DNA of 64,000 nucleotides from an uncultured Bacillota bacterium. Lineage in GTDB: Bacteria; Bacillota_I; Bacilli_A; RFN20; CAG-631. The stretch spans positions 235,271 to 299,270 of the forward strand of contig CABUID010000001.1 of assembly GCA_902491575.1 (NCBI GenBank), written 5' to 3'. Shown here piece by piece: positions 1 through 8,740 of the stretch. Positions within the stretch are counted from its first letter, which is position 1. Each line of letters begins with the position of its first letter. A program made the position numbers and the translations under genes. Under the pieces are notes generated by a model that did not search any database, had not been told where the DNA came from, and was given only the letters and a program-made list of their open reading frames with translations.

Positions 1-168
1 AGAAAGCATGAAATAGTTACATGCATTTGAATTTTTACTGGTAATTTTTAATACACCTCTTCCCTTAAATGTTTTTTTTCCTTGACTGGTTAAAACATTG
101 AAGATAGCATCGTAATCTTTAAAATCTATTTTTTTACAAATAAAGCCGATATGTTTATGTTCAATCAT
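1..168 (-). CDS. recO: DNA repair protein RecO, N-terminal part (runs off the window)
   Basis: The first 56 residues of a protein begin at an ATG at 168-166 and read open to the window edge. They resemble the RecO OB-fold N-terminus: a GFI-x-K-x-xD-x-K-x-YDA start and the RGVLKITSKN stretch that corresponds to the family's RG-x-RK-x-KS segment. RecO mediates RecA loading in RecF-pathway recombination. The start overlaps the era stop by 8 nt (ATGATTGA), and recO directly downstream of era is the usual Bacillota order. The identification rests on a short N-terminus plus gene order. Confidence 0.8.
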   Translation of the reverse strand, partial: MIEHKHIGFICKKIDFKDYDAIFNVLTSQGKKTFKGRGVLKITSKNSNACNYFMLS

Positions 169-1048
169 TGATTTCGTATCCTAACATTTTCAATATGGAA
201 GGGGAATTCCGCCAATTTTTTTGAACACGTACATAGATTTCTAAAATAACTTGCTTTTGAAGTTGATTTGTCAAATCATCTTTAGCTTGTTTTATAATTT
301 TCTTTAACATGATTCCTTTATTGCCAATAATAATTCCTTTTTGTGATTCTCTTGAAACTAATACAATCACTCTTATTTTTATTTTGTTTTCAAATTCATT
401 TATTTCTTCTGTATAAACCCCAATGGAATAAGGTAACTCATCTTGTAAGTTTAAAAATATTTTTTCTCTTACTGTTTCTGAAATAGAAAAGGTTTTTGGA
501 TGATCAGAAACCATCGTAATCGGATAATAGCGTGGACCTTCAGGTAAGAAAGACTGAATAAGTTGAATCAGTTTTTCTATATTTGTATGATTTAGTGCAC
601 TAACAGGAATAATTTCGGAAAATAAATTATATTGTGAATAATGTTCAATTATAGGTAGTAATTCTAATTTTGATTTTGTGTCGATTTTATTTAATACTAA
701 AAGAATTGGGCATTTCATGTCTTTAATTCTTTCGATAACATATTTATCAGAAGCTCTCGATTCTTTAGATATATCCACTAACATTAAAATTACATCAACA
801 TCATGAATCGAATTGGTAGCATTGGTATTCATGATATTTCCTAAAGAATCTTCTGGTTTATGGATGCCAGGGGTATCCGTAAAAATAATCTGTGATTCTT
901 CATCATTATAAATCCCACGAATAACGTCTCTTGTCGTTTGTGGTTTAAAGGAAACAATAGAAATTTTGCTGCCAACAATGGCATTAATAAGTGTGGATTT
1001 ACCTACGTTTGGTCTTCCTACAATACTAACAAATCCTGACTTAATCAT
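161..1048 (-). CDS. era: GTPase Era
   Basis: 295 residues, the normal length. Era is an essential GTPase that binds the 3' end of 16S rRNA and helps mature the 30S subunit. Visible motifs are the P-loop GRPNVGKS at residues 11-18, G3 DTPG at 58-61 and G4 NKID at 120-123. A C-terminal KH RNA-binding domain follows, with its GNKG turn near residue 238. The start overlaps the end of cdd by 8 nt (ATGATTAA) and its own stop overlaps the recO start, so all three are probably translationally coupled. Confidence 0.97.
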   Translation of the reverse strand: MIKSGFVSIVGRPNVGKSTLINAIVGSKISIVSFKPQTTRDVIRGIYNDEESQIIFTDTPGIHKPEDSLGNIMNTNATNSIHDVDVILMLVDISKESRASDKYVIERIKDMKCPILLVLNKIDTKSKLELLPIIEHYSQYNLFSEIIPVSALNHTNIEKLIQLIQSFLPEGPRYYPITMVSDHPKTFSISETVREKIFLNLQDELPYSIGVYTEEINEFENKIKIRVIVLVSRESQKGIIIGNKGIMLKKIIKQAKDDLTNQLQKQVILEIYVRVQKNWRNSPSILKMLGYEIND

Positions 1049-1451
1049 TTTTTAAATCCTCATTAGTAAAAGAAAGTGGCAATAATTCTTTAACCGTTGT
1101 TTTTTGATATTCTCCATTTTTTCCATAAGCCAGCACAATAGGGCAATTTAAAGGTAATAATTCTGCCATGACTTGCCTACAGGCACCACAAGGTGAAATA
1201 ATATGCTCTTTTGGTGAATAAACACAAAAAGCAATAATCTCTTCTTTTTTGATACCATTTGCATAAGCGGTGAACAAGCAAGTTCTTTCTGCACAATTGG
1301 AAAGACCATAAGAAGCATTTTCAATATTACATCCAAAATAATATTGACCATTTTTAGTCAATAGAGAAGCACCTACTGCAAAACGAGAATAAGGTGCATA
1401 CGCCTTTAAACTAGCTTTCTTAGCGGTTTCGATTAATTCTAAAATATCCAT
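1041..1451 (-). CDS. cdd: Cytidine deaminase
   Basis: 136 residues, typical of the homotetrameric bacterial enzyme that deaminates cytidine and deoxycytidine in pyrimidine salvage. Zinc ligands and the catalytic glutamate are present: CAE at 53-55 (Cys53, Glu55) and PCGAC with Cys88 and Cys91. A good AAAGGAG ribosome site precedes the ATG at 1451. It sits between ybeY and era, the usual Bacillota order, although dgkA, often found beside it, is absent here. Confidence 0.96.
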   Translation of the reverse strand: MDILELIETAKKASLKAYAPYSRFAVGASLLTKNGQYYFGCNIENASYGLSNCAERTCLFTAYANGIKKEEIIAFCVYSPKEHIISPCGACRQVMAELLPLNCPIVLAYGKNGEYQKTTVKELLPLSFTNEDLKND

Positions 1452-1466
1452 ATTCTTTGCTCCTTT

Positions 1467-1916
1467 CTATTTAATAATTTTAAAATGGTTCATGATTTCA
1501 TCTTGCATATGAAACATTTTTTCTTCTTCTTCTTTATTCATATGGTCCATTTTTAATAAATGAAGTAATCCATGGGTAAAAAGGAAACATACTTCACGAT
1601 ACATTGAATGTCCATAAGTTTTGGCTTGTGATTTCGCTTTACTGACACAAATAAATAAATCTCCTAATGTTAAAAAGCCATCATAAATTTCAAAACCATC
1701 ATCATTTTCAAAACTAATCACATCCGTCACTTTATCTATATGGCGGTATTGTTTATTGATTTGCTTTATTGTATTTTTTGATACCAAAGTGACAGATAAT
1801 TCGATATTACCACTTAAATTAAATTTTTTTAATGTATAACGAGCTATTTTTTGAAATACTTCTACGTATTCATCCATATCATAATGTGTTTGGTTTTGAT
1901 AATTAATTTGTAACAT
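1467..1916 (-). CDS. ybeY: Endoribonuclease YbeY (16S rRNA maturation)
   Basis: 149 residues. YbeY is a zinc-dependent single-strand endoribonuclease involved in 16S rRNA 3'-end maturation and ribosome quality control. The zinc motif HGLLHLLKMDH supplies His115, His119 and His125. The upstream part carries the family segment TDVISFE. A GGGAGA ribosome site lies in the tail of the upstream peptidase gene, which ends 1 nt before this start, so the two are likely one transcript. The phoH gene that usually precedes ybeY is not here. Confidence 0.94.
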   Translation of the reverse strand: MLQINYQNQTHYDMDEYVEVFQKIARYTLKKFNLSGNIELSVTLVSKNTIKQINKQYRHIDKVTDVISFENDDGFEIYDGFLTLGDLFICVSKAKSQAKTYGHSMYREVCFLFTHGLLHLLKMDHMNKEEEEKMFHMQDEIMNHFKIIK

Positions 1917-1917
1917 T

Positions 1918-3648
1918 TTATATCTCCCTTGTAGCGTAAGCCAAATAATACTTTTCTTCGTTCGTTAAATATTTTGCAATATTTTTATAAACCATTTGAT
2001 GATAATGATTTAAATAATCACGTTCCTTTTTTGTTAGTAACGTTACATCAATTGCCTCTAAATCAAATGGAACATAAGTTAAAGGTTCAAATCCTAAAAG
2101 ATTTTCATCTATTGCTACACATAGTAATTCATTTTCATGACGAATTCCATATTTTCCTTCAAAATAAAGACCAGGTTCGTCACTTGTTATCATTCCTTTT
2201 TCCATCACTACAGGATTAACTTTATTATAACGAATACTTTGTGGACCTTCATGAACATTTAACATATGACCTACTCCATGACCTGTTCCATGATTATAAT
2301 CTAAGGAAACGTCCCATAAAGGTTTTCTCGCTATATTGTCAAGAGCCGCATCGGTAGTGTTTTTATCAAAAACAGCCATTGCTAAATCAATATGAGCTTT
2401 AAGAGCAAGTGTAAAATGATATTTCATTTCAGGTGTAATTTTTTTAAATGCAATGGTTCTTGTGACATCTGTCGTTCCAAAATAGTATTGACCACCACTA
2501 TCTACTAATAAAAAACCTTCATTTTTAATTTCTTTGTCACTTTCTTTTGTTGCACTATAATGGATAATTGCACCATTTTCTTGATAACCAACAATCGTTT
2601 GGAAAGATAAATCAAAAGCTCCATTTTGTTTCCTTAAAGTATCTAAATAAGTGGCAACGGATAATTCCGTCATTTTTTTCTTTCCTACATTGTTTTTAAG
2701 ATAGTATATAAACTTGCACATAATCATGCCATCATAAATATGAATTTTTTTACTTTGTTGAATATCTAAATTATTCTTAATTGCTTTTTGTAGCGTTGGC
2801 CATAATGTAGTGTTTTTTTTCTTTTGCATTATTGTATATAATTTATAATTTGTTTTTTGGTTATCATAATAAATTAAGTAAGGAAATTTTTGTATATCTT
2901 TATAAATATCGTTATAAGGTTTAATAATAATCTGCTCTTTTGAAAATTCTTCTTTTATTTCTTTTGATAATTTTGTTAAAGGAATATAGAGGGTGTAAGT
3001 TTCTTGATTCTTTATTTTACTTAAAAATAAAAAAGAAATAAAAACAGGATTAAAATGGATATCTTTTCCTCTAGCATTTAGCAACCAGGCGATATCATCC
3101 AAAGCCGTTACTAATATACCAAAATTTTGTGTGTTTCTCATAAAAGTTATGGTTTTATGACATTTTTCAAAAGATTGTAATTTAAATTGAGTTTTTGGCA
3201 ATAAAAATATTTTTTTGTTTGGTAAGGAAGGTTTATCTTTCCATATTTCATGGATTATACTTGCATCATCGATGAATTGGATACTTTTTTTTAATTTTTC
3301 TACAAAAGAAACATTACAAACTTTAAAATCAAAAGCTAAAGTGGCAACATTTTGATTAATAAAATCATCAATCGGTTCATCGATTCCACTTTTTTTTAAA
3401 ATAGTTTGAGATTCTTTTAATTGTTTTTCAGCTTGTAAAAAATATCGACCATCTGTCCACAAGAAAGATTGACTTTGCGTAATCAACAAAGTCCCTGAAC
3501 TTCCTGTAAATCCACATAAAAAAGATAAACTTTTATAAGCATCAGGTATATATTCACTACCATGATCATCACTTAAAAAGCAAATATAAGCATCAATATT
3601 TTTTGCTTTTATATAATTTTGAATTTCTTGTATTCTTTCAAGATACAT
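1918..3648 (-). CDS. Xaa-Pro aminopeptidase, long M24 form
   Basis: About 576 residues; releases N-terminal residues next to proline. It has the three-part plan of long aminopeptidase P (XPNPEP1-like): two creatinase N-like domains, the M24 pita-bread domain and a C-terminal cap. Active-site features are HYSAT, the DSG...TTDVTRT aspartates, the GTGHGVGH histidines, and the glutamates in SDEPGLY and RHENELL. The ATG at 3648 was chosen because it has a GGGTGA ribosome site and lies just downstream of a TATAAT box at 3668-3673. An earlier in-frame ATG at 3696 would lie upstream of transcription. It leads the ybeY-cdd-era-recO operon. Confidence 0.9.
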   Translation of the reverse strand: MYLERIQEIQNYIKAKNIDAYICFLSDDHGSEYIPDAYKSLSFLCGFTGSSGTLLITQSQSFLWTDGRYFLQAEKQLKESQTILKKSGIDEPIDDFINQNVATLAFDFKVCNVSFVEKLKKSIQFIDDASIIHEIWKDKPSLPNKKIFLLPKTQFKLQSFEKCHKTITFMRNTQNFGILVTALDDIAWLLNARGKDIHFNPVFISFLFLSKIKNQETYTLYIPLTKLSKEIKEEFSKEQIIIKPYNDIYKDIQKFPYLIYYDNQKTNYKLYTIMQKKKNTTLWPTLQKAIKNNLDIQQSKKIHIYDGMIMCKFIYYLKNNVGKKKMTELSVATYLDTLRKQNGAFDLSFQTIVGYQENGAIIHYSATKESDKEIKNEGFLLVDSGGQYYFGTTDVTRTIAFKKITPEMKYHFTLALKAHIDLAMAVFDKNTTDAALDNIARKPLWDVSLDYNHGTGHGVGHMLNVHEGPQSIRYNKVNPVVMEKGMITSDEPGLYFEGKYGIRHENELLCVAIDENLLGFEPLTYVPFDLEAIDVTLLTKKERDYLNHYHQMVYKNIAKYLTNEEKYYLAYATREI

Positions 3649-3667
3649 ATTTATCACCCGTAAAGAC

Positions 3668-3696
3668 ATTATATTAACTTTAAAATAAAAATACAA
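3668..3696 (-). promoter_or_regulatory. Sigma-A-type promoter of the pepP-ybeY-cdd-era-recO operon
   Basis: On the minus strand, TTGTAT (3696-3691), a 17-bp spacer and a perfect TATAAT (3673-3668). Transcription would start about 12 nt before the chosen ATG at 3648. Confidence 0.65.
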
Positions 3697-3731
3697 GTAT
3701 TTTATTTTAAAAGGAAGGATTTAGGACTAAC

Positions 3732-5459
3732 TTATTGTAAAAGTTGGCCATGAAATTGTAGAAGATAAAGATGTGCATATATGCCATCACTTTTTAAAAG
3801 TTCTTCATGACTTCCTGATTCGACGATTTGCCCATCATTTACAACCATGATTTTTGTAGCATTTTTAATAGTAGAAAGACGATGAGCAACGACAATCGTC
3901 GTTCTTCCATGGCTTAGTTTATTTAAAGCATCTTGTATTAAGATTTCTGTGGAATTATCTAATGCACTTGTTGCTTCGTCTAAAATCAAAATTGGAGGAT
4001 TTTTTAAAAAAACACGGGCGATGGATAATCTTTGTTTTTGACCACCCGATAGTTTTACACCTCTTTCTCCTATTTGCGTTTCAAATCCATGAGGTAAAGA
4101 TAGAATGTAGTCATAAATATTTGCTTTCTTTGCTGCTTCGATAACTTCTTCGTCTGTAGCCTCTAAACGACCATATAAAATATTTTCTTTAATCGTTCCA
4201 TTAAAGAGAAAAACATCTTGTTGAACAATGCCGATAGCTCTTCTTAAAGTTTTGAAACTTAAATCATTAATATTGTAATCATCGATGGTTATTTCTCCAG
4301 AAGTTACTTGATAAAAATGAGGAATTAAATGGCAGATGGTTGTTTTTCCACCACCCGATTCTCCAACCAAGGCGATGGTTTCACCTTGGTGAATTTGAAA
4401 AGAAACGTTGTTTAAAACATGTTGTGTGGTTTCATAGGAAAATGAAACATTTTTAAATTCAATATTTCCTTGTAAAGAAACATTTTCAATTGCATTTTCT
4501 TTTTCTGTTTCGACTTTTTCATCCATAATTTCAAGAAACCTTTTAAAACCAGTAACACCATCTTGATATTGTTCGACAAAGTTAATTAATGTTGTAAGAG
4601 GATTAATAAAAAGACTTATGGAGACAACAAAAGCCATATAATCAGGCAATTCAATCTTATGATAAATCGCTAAAAGTCCACCGGAAATAATACATACTAC
4701 ATTAAATAAATCCATAACAAAACTTGTGGAAGATTGAAATAATCCCATTGCTTTATAGGCTTTCGAACGAGAAGCGACGTATTCTTTATTGCCTACTTCA
4801 AATTTTTCTAATTCTTTTTGTTGATTAGTAAAGGCTTTTGTAACTCTAATTCCTGAAATGCTTGATTCTAAAGATGCATTGATTGTGGCTACATTTTTTC
4901 TATTTTCCAAAAAAGCTTCGTTCATTTTCTTCCTTAAAACTAATGAAATAAAAATTAAAACAGGTACACAAAGCATAATGATGAGTGCTAATAGCCAATT
5001 CACGATAAAAAGATAAACAAAAGAACCGACAACCATAACTCCACAAATAAAAAAGTTTTCTGGACCATGATGGGCTAATTCAGAAACATTTTGTAAATCA
5101 TTCGTCATTCTTGACATGATTTTTCCTACTTCATGTTCATCATAATAAGAATAAGGTAACTCTTCTAAATGAGTAAACATATCACTTCTCATTTTTGCTT
5201 GCATTTTTACGCCCATTACATGACCTTGATATTGAACAAAATACTTTAACAGCATACGTATGATATAAAGAAAAAATAGAATTAAACCAAAAATAATAAT
5301 CATTTTAACATTACTATTTGGAACATAATCGTTAAACACTTTCCTTGTTAAAATAGGATACAACATTCCTATCACGGCAACAAATAAAGAGGCTAACATA
5401 TCCAAAAAGAAAAGCTTTTTATGAGGTTTATAATAGGAAATAAATTTTTTAAACATCAT
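3732..5459 (-). CDS. ABC exporter half-transporter (MsbA/LmrA type)
   Basis: 575 residues with six membrane helices (about 1-310) fused to an ATPase domain (about 330-570), the layout of a homodimeric type IV ABC exporter for lipids, drugs or peptides. The ATPase has Walker A GESGGGKTT, the LSGGQKQR signature and Walker B ILILDEATSALD. GGAGGG precedes the start with 10-nt spacing. It stands alone and diverges from the MATE exporter gene; no partner or peptide-maturation domain is visible, so the substrate is unknown. Confidence 0.9.
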   Translation of the reverse strand: MMFKKFISYYKPHKKLFFLDMLASLFVAVIGMLYPILTRKVFNDYVPNSNVKMIIIFGLILFFLYIIRMLLKYFVQYQGHVMGVKMQAKMRSDMFTHLEELPYSYYDEHEVGKIMSRMTNDLQNVSELAHHGPENFFICGVMVVGSFVYLFIVNWLLALIIMLCVPVLIFISLVLRKKMNEAFLENRKNVATINASLESSISGIRVTKAFTNQQKELEKFEVGNKEYVASRSKAYKAMGLFQSSTSFVMDLFNVVCIISGGLLAIYHKIELPDYMAFVVSISLFINPLTTLINFVEQYQDGVTGFKRFLEIMDEKVETEKENAIENVSLQGNIEFKNVSFSYETTQHVLNNVSFQIHQGETIALVGESGGGKTTICHLIPHFYQVTSGEITIDDYNINDLSFKTLRRAIGIVQQDVFLFNGTIKENILYGRLEATDEEVIEAAKKANIYDYILSLPHGFETQIGERGVKLSGGQKQRLSIARVFLKNPPILILDEATSALDNSTEILIQDALNKLSHGRTTIVVAHRLSTIKNATKIMVVNDGQIVESGSHEELLKSDGIYAHLYLLQFHGQLLQ

Positions 5460-5497
5460 CTGAGATTTACCCTCCTAATTCTTCCAATAACATCTTT

Positions 5498-5526
5498 ATT
5501 TTACCACAAAATGGATTCATTAAAAA
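5498..5526 (-). promoter_or_regulatory. Possible promoter of the ABC exporter gene
   Basis: On the minus strand, TTTTTA (5526-5521), a 17-bp spacer and TAAAAT (5503-5498). The -35 is weak. It lies back-to-back with the stronger plus-strand promoter at 5535-5562. Confidence 0.4.
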
Positions 5527-5534
5527 GTTTTCTC

Positions 5535-5562
5535 TTGCACAAAAAACAGAAAGTGATATAAT
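5535..5562 (+). promoter_or_regulatory. Promoter of the MATE exporter operon
   Basis: TTGCAC at 5535-5540, a 16-bp spacer and a perfect TATAAT at 5557-5562, about 25 nt before the chosen start codon. Confidence 0.7.
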
Positions 5563-5587
5563 CTATAAGTCTTGGATGGTGGTAAAA

Positions 5588-6964
5588 ATGAAAACAAAAA
5601 CAGAAATCGATATGACAAGTGGTAATTTGTTTTACAAATTATTTATAGTTGCATTACCTTTAATCTTGTCAGGTGTTTTACAACTTTTTTATAATGCTGC
5701 AGACTTAATTGTTTGTGGGATGTATGGATCGAATCATTCCGTTGCAGCCATATCTTCTACAAATGCATTAATCAATTTAATTATTAATTTATTTCTTGGT
5801 TTAAGTGTTGGTGCAAATGTTTTAATGGCACGCTGTTTTGGTGAAAGAAATAGCAATAAAGGACAAAGAGTTGTCTATACTTCTATGATTTTTTCTTTAT
5901 TATGTGGAATTGTTCTTGGTTTTTTTGGCTTTTTTATGTCAAAAATATTTTTACAATGGATGGGAACACCTGACGATGTTATTCATCTTTCTACTTTATA
6001 TTTAAAAATTTATTTTATAGGTTTACCTTTTTCCATGATTTATAATTTTGGTGCTTCTTTATTAAGAGCTATTGGAGATACGAAAAGATCATTTTATATA
6101 TTAGCCTTTGCTGGTATTTTTAATGTTTTACTAAATTTGTTTTTTGTTATTGTAATGAAAATGGATGTCGCAGGTGTCGCATTAGCTACCATCATTTCAC
6201 AATTAATTTCTGCTTTTTTGATCATGATTTGCCTAATTAAAAATAAAGGTTTTATTTCTTTTCATTTTAAGGAACTACATTTTTATAAAAAAGAAGCTTT
6301 AGAAATTATTAAAATAGGCTTACCTGCTGGTTTACAAGGTACTATTTTTTCATTATCTAATGTTTTAATTCAATCGAGTATTAATAGTTTAGGAACGAAC
6401 GTAATGGATGGAAATGGTGCTTCTTCTTCTTTAGAAGGATTTATTTATACAGCAATGAATTCAGTAGCTTCCGCTTGTGTGGCTTTTGTTTCAGCAAATT
6501 ATGGCGCTCAAAAGAAAGAAAATATTAAAAAAGTTATTCTTTATGCATGTTGTATTGTTGTCATAATGAATATTGTAGTTGGTAGTTTAATACTCATTTT
6601 CCAAAATCATTTATTACATTTATATATTTCCGATGCAGAAGCAATTGCAGCTGCAAAACAAAGACTTCTTATTATTTCAACAAGTTATTTTCTTTGTGGA
6701 TTAATGGATACTTTTGCTTATTCATTACGTGGGATTGGCTATTCTTTGACACCGACAATCGTATCTTTAATTGGTGCTTGTGGTTTAAGAATTTTATGGA
6801 TATATACTATTTTCCAAATCAATCAATTTCATAATATAACGGGTATAGCTATTTCCTATCCTGTCTCTTGGATTATAACGGCTAGTGTCCATTTGATATT
6901 ATTTATTCGTTTATTTTCGAAAATTAAATGGAAGAAAAATGAAGAGATATACATTCATGGATAA
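5588..6964 (+). CDS. MATE family efflux transporter
   Basis: About 458 residues with 12 predicted membrane helices in two repeated MatE halves. The N-terminal half has the family segment PLILSGVLQLFYNAADLIV and the second half the matching GLPAGLQGTIFSLSN. Such proteins export drugs or metabolites using Na+ or H+ gradients. The ATG at 5588 was preferred because GGTGGT lies just upstream; an ATG at 5576 has no ribosome site and sits very close to the expected transcription start. The last bases overlap the next gene, suggesting co-translation. The substrate cannot be told. Confidence 0.9.
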   Translation: MKTKTEIDMTSGNLFYKLFIVALPLILSGVLQLFYNAADLIVCGMYGSNHSVAAISSTNALINLIINLFLGLSVGANVLMARCFGERNSNKGQRVVYTSMIFSLLCGIVLGFFGFFMSKIFLQWMGTPDDVIHLSTLYLKIYFIGLPFSMIYNFGASLLRAIGDTKRSFYILAFAGIFNVLLNLFFVIVMKMDVAGVALATIISQLISAFLIMICLIKNKGFISFHFKELHFYKKEALEIIKIGLPAGLQGTIFSLSNVLIQSSINSLGTNVMDGNGASSSLEGFIYTAMNSVASACVAFVSANYGAQKKENIKKVILYACCIVVIMNIVVGSLILIFQNHLLHLYISDAEAIAAAKQRLLIISTSYFLCGLMDTFAYSLRGIGYSLTPTIVSLIGACGLRILWIYTIFQINQFHNITGIAISYPVSWIITASVHLILFIRLFSKIKWKKNEEIYIHG

Positions 6965-7817
6965 AATCAATCATTACAATAAAAAAGTATTAACGTTATT
7001 AAGTTATTACTTAAATGACCATGCTTGCGCTATTACGACATCGCAAGTAAAAAAAGTAGCTGCTTGTGGGGTAGATGAAGCTAAAGCTTTTGAACTTTTA
7101 TTATTAAGTTATCTTAATATAGAAGATAAAGAATTCATTGATTTATATTTTAAAGATAAAATCCATTTATTGGATGAAAAGGATTATCTTTATAATCCTT
7201 ATTATCAAAACATTTCTTTTTTAAATAAAAAATTAGGTGCATGGGAAATTAAAAAAAGTAAATATCGACCTTATGAGTTATTTGTATGTGATGACTTTCA
7301 TTATAATGGCAATCAAATCATTCCACAACTTGGTTTTTTCAACAAGCCTTTTTATTATTTAGCAGTTTATTTTCAAAAAAGGTTATGGATGTCGATTACT
7401 CCCAATGAAATGAATACCATGAAAAAACCTATTGAAGAAGCAAATGGAAATGTATTGACGTTTGGACTTGGATTAGGCTATTTTGCTTATATGTGTTCAT
7501 TAAAAGAAAATGTTCAAAAAATAACTATCGTTGAAAAAGATGAAAATGTTGTGATTTTATTTAAACAATTTATCTTGCCACAATTTGCTTTTAAAGAAAA
7601 AATTCATATAATTTTGGATGATGCCTATCTATTTTTAAATCAAAAAATGAAAGATAACGATTATCAGTATGTCTTTGTAGATATTTATCATGATGCGGGA
7701 GACGGAAAAGAAACTTATTTAAAATTTAAGCCTTATGAAAAAAGATTTCCAAATACAACTTTTTGTTATTGGATAATGGATACCATTCAATACTATTTAA
7801 AAGAAGAAGCTTTATAA
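6957..7817 (+). CDS. SAM-methyltransferase-like Rossmann protein (paralogue at 43674-44732)
   Basis: About 286 residues. The C-terminal half has a class I methyltransferase or spermidine-synthase-like Rossmann core: VLTFGLGLGYFAYM (nucleotide-binding glycine loop), then TIVEKDEN with the acidic residue at the end of strand 2, then the VFVDIYHD strand. The N-terminal half matches no family I know. A second gene in this window shares the core closely, including SLKENV and EKDEN. The ATG at 6957 makes an 8-nt overlap (ATGGATAA) with the MATE gene, a pattern seen repeatedly here; an in-frame ATG at 6939 with GGAAG upstream is the alternative. The reaction is unknown. Confidence 0.65.
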   Translation: MDKINHYNKKVLTLLSYYLNDHACAITTSQVKKVAACGVDEAKAFELLLLSYLNIEDKEFIDLYFKDKIHLLDEKDYLYNPYYQNISFLNKKLGAWEIKKSKYRPYELFVCDDFHYNGNQIIPQLGFFNKPFYYLAVYFQKRLWMSITPNEMNTMKKPIEEANGNVLTFGLGLGYFAYMCSLKENVQKITIVEKDENVVILFKQFILPQFAFKEKIHIILDDAYLFLNQKMKDNDYQYVFVDIYHDAGDGKETYLKFKPYEKRFPNTTFCYWIMDTIQYYLKEEAL

Positions 7818-7907
7818 ACTTTTATTATGAAAATTATAAAGCTTTAAATATAAAAGGTAAATTATTTAACAAATAATTTAAAAATTAGCAATATAAAAAA
7901 TGTAGAG

Positions 7908-7936
7908 TTGACAAAGTAGTAAAAAATAATTAAAGT
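7908..7936 (+). promoter_or_regulatory. Promoter of the PlsC-like acyltransferase gene
   Basis: A perfect TTGACA at 7908-7913, a 17-bp spacer and TAAAGT at 7931-7936 (4 of 6 matches). It sits about 50 nt before the start codon. Confidence 0.5.
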
Positions 7937-7988
7937 ATAAGAGTGTCGTGCTTAAAAAAGACAAATATATCTTATAAAGAGGAATAAA

Positions 7989-8723
7989 ATGAAAAAGAAA
8001 AAAAACCGGAGTAAAGCTTTTGAATTTTTTAAAAGCTTCTTAAGAATCTTTAAAAAGAAACCAAAATTTATTTTCTTAGGAGAAACATTTTCCAATCCAG
8101 CAATTTATCTTTCTAATCATGTTGGTTCAAATGGTCCACTTACTTTAGAATTATATTTCCCACTTGAAGTTCGATTTTGGGGAACCCATGAAATGAATGA
8201 AGGAATAAAAGAAAGATATCTTTATTTATCTAGAACTTATTTCCATAATAAAAAACATCTCCCTTTAGGATTTTCTAAATTTATTTCTCTTTTTGCCACT
8301 CCATTTATGACAGTTTTTTATAAGGGATTAAGATTGATTTCGACTTATTCTGATGCTCGGCTAGTGACAACCGTCAAGAAAACGATGAAAATTATAGAAA
8401 AAGGTGAAGAAAGTATCATTATATTTCCAGAAGATTCATCGAAAGGTTATTATGATTTTTTAAAGGGATTTCATCCGGGTTTTTATGCCTTGGCTGAAAA
8501 GTGTTACAAACAAGGAATAGATTTGCCCATTTATTTGATGTATTTTCAAAGATTGAATCACCGCATTATCGTTGATAAGCCAATTTTATTTTCACAACTG
8601 AAAAGTCTAAATTTAGATATGTATACTGTTGCTGAAAAATATAGGCAAAGAGCGAATCAATTGGCTTTGTTTAATGATGAAGAAATAGAAAAAGAAAAAA
8701 GTAAGGATCATTTTATGCTTTAA
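7989..8723 (+). CDS. PlsC-like lysophospholipid acyltransferase family protein
   Basis: 244 residues. It resembles 1-acyl-glycerol-3-phosphate acyltransferases: an N-terminal basic stretch (KKKKNRSK), an NH motif at Asn43-His44, a YKGLRLI segment around 111-117, and IIIFPED at 143-149, which corresponds to the family's FPEG block. In the HX4D catalytic motif His44 is present but the fifth following position is Gly49, so the usual aspartate is missing. It may act on an unusual acceptor or be inactive. It is a single-gene unit with its own promoter and terminator. Confidence 0.65.
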   Translation: MKKKKNRSKAFEFFKSFLRIFKKKPKFIFLGETFSNPAIYLSNHVGSNGPLTLELYFPLEVRFWGTHEMNEGIKERYLYLSRTYFHNKKHLPLGFSKFISLFATPFMTVFYKGLRLISTYSDARLVTTVKKTMKIIEKGEESIIIFPEDSSKGYYDFLKGFHPGFYALAEKCYKQGIDLPIYLMYFQRLNHRIIVDKPILFSQLKSLNLDMYTVAEKYRQRANQLALFNDEEIEKEKSKDHFML

Positions 8724-8738
8724 TCCTTACTTTTTTTT
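8695..8738 (+). terminator. Intrinsic terminator after the acyltransferase gene
   Basis: The arm AGTAAGGAT (8700-8708) pairs with ATCCTTACT (8723-8731), followed by an eight-T run. The stem reaches into the last codons of the gene. Confidence 0.75.
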
Positions 8739-8740
8739 CT

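Noticed and set aside
3649..3696. Upstream start of the Xaa-Pro aminopeptidase at 3696
   Set aside because: The 16 extra residues fall over a consensus promoter and lack a ribosome site, whereas ATG 3648 has one.
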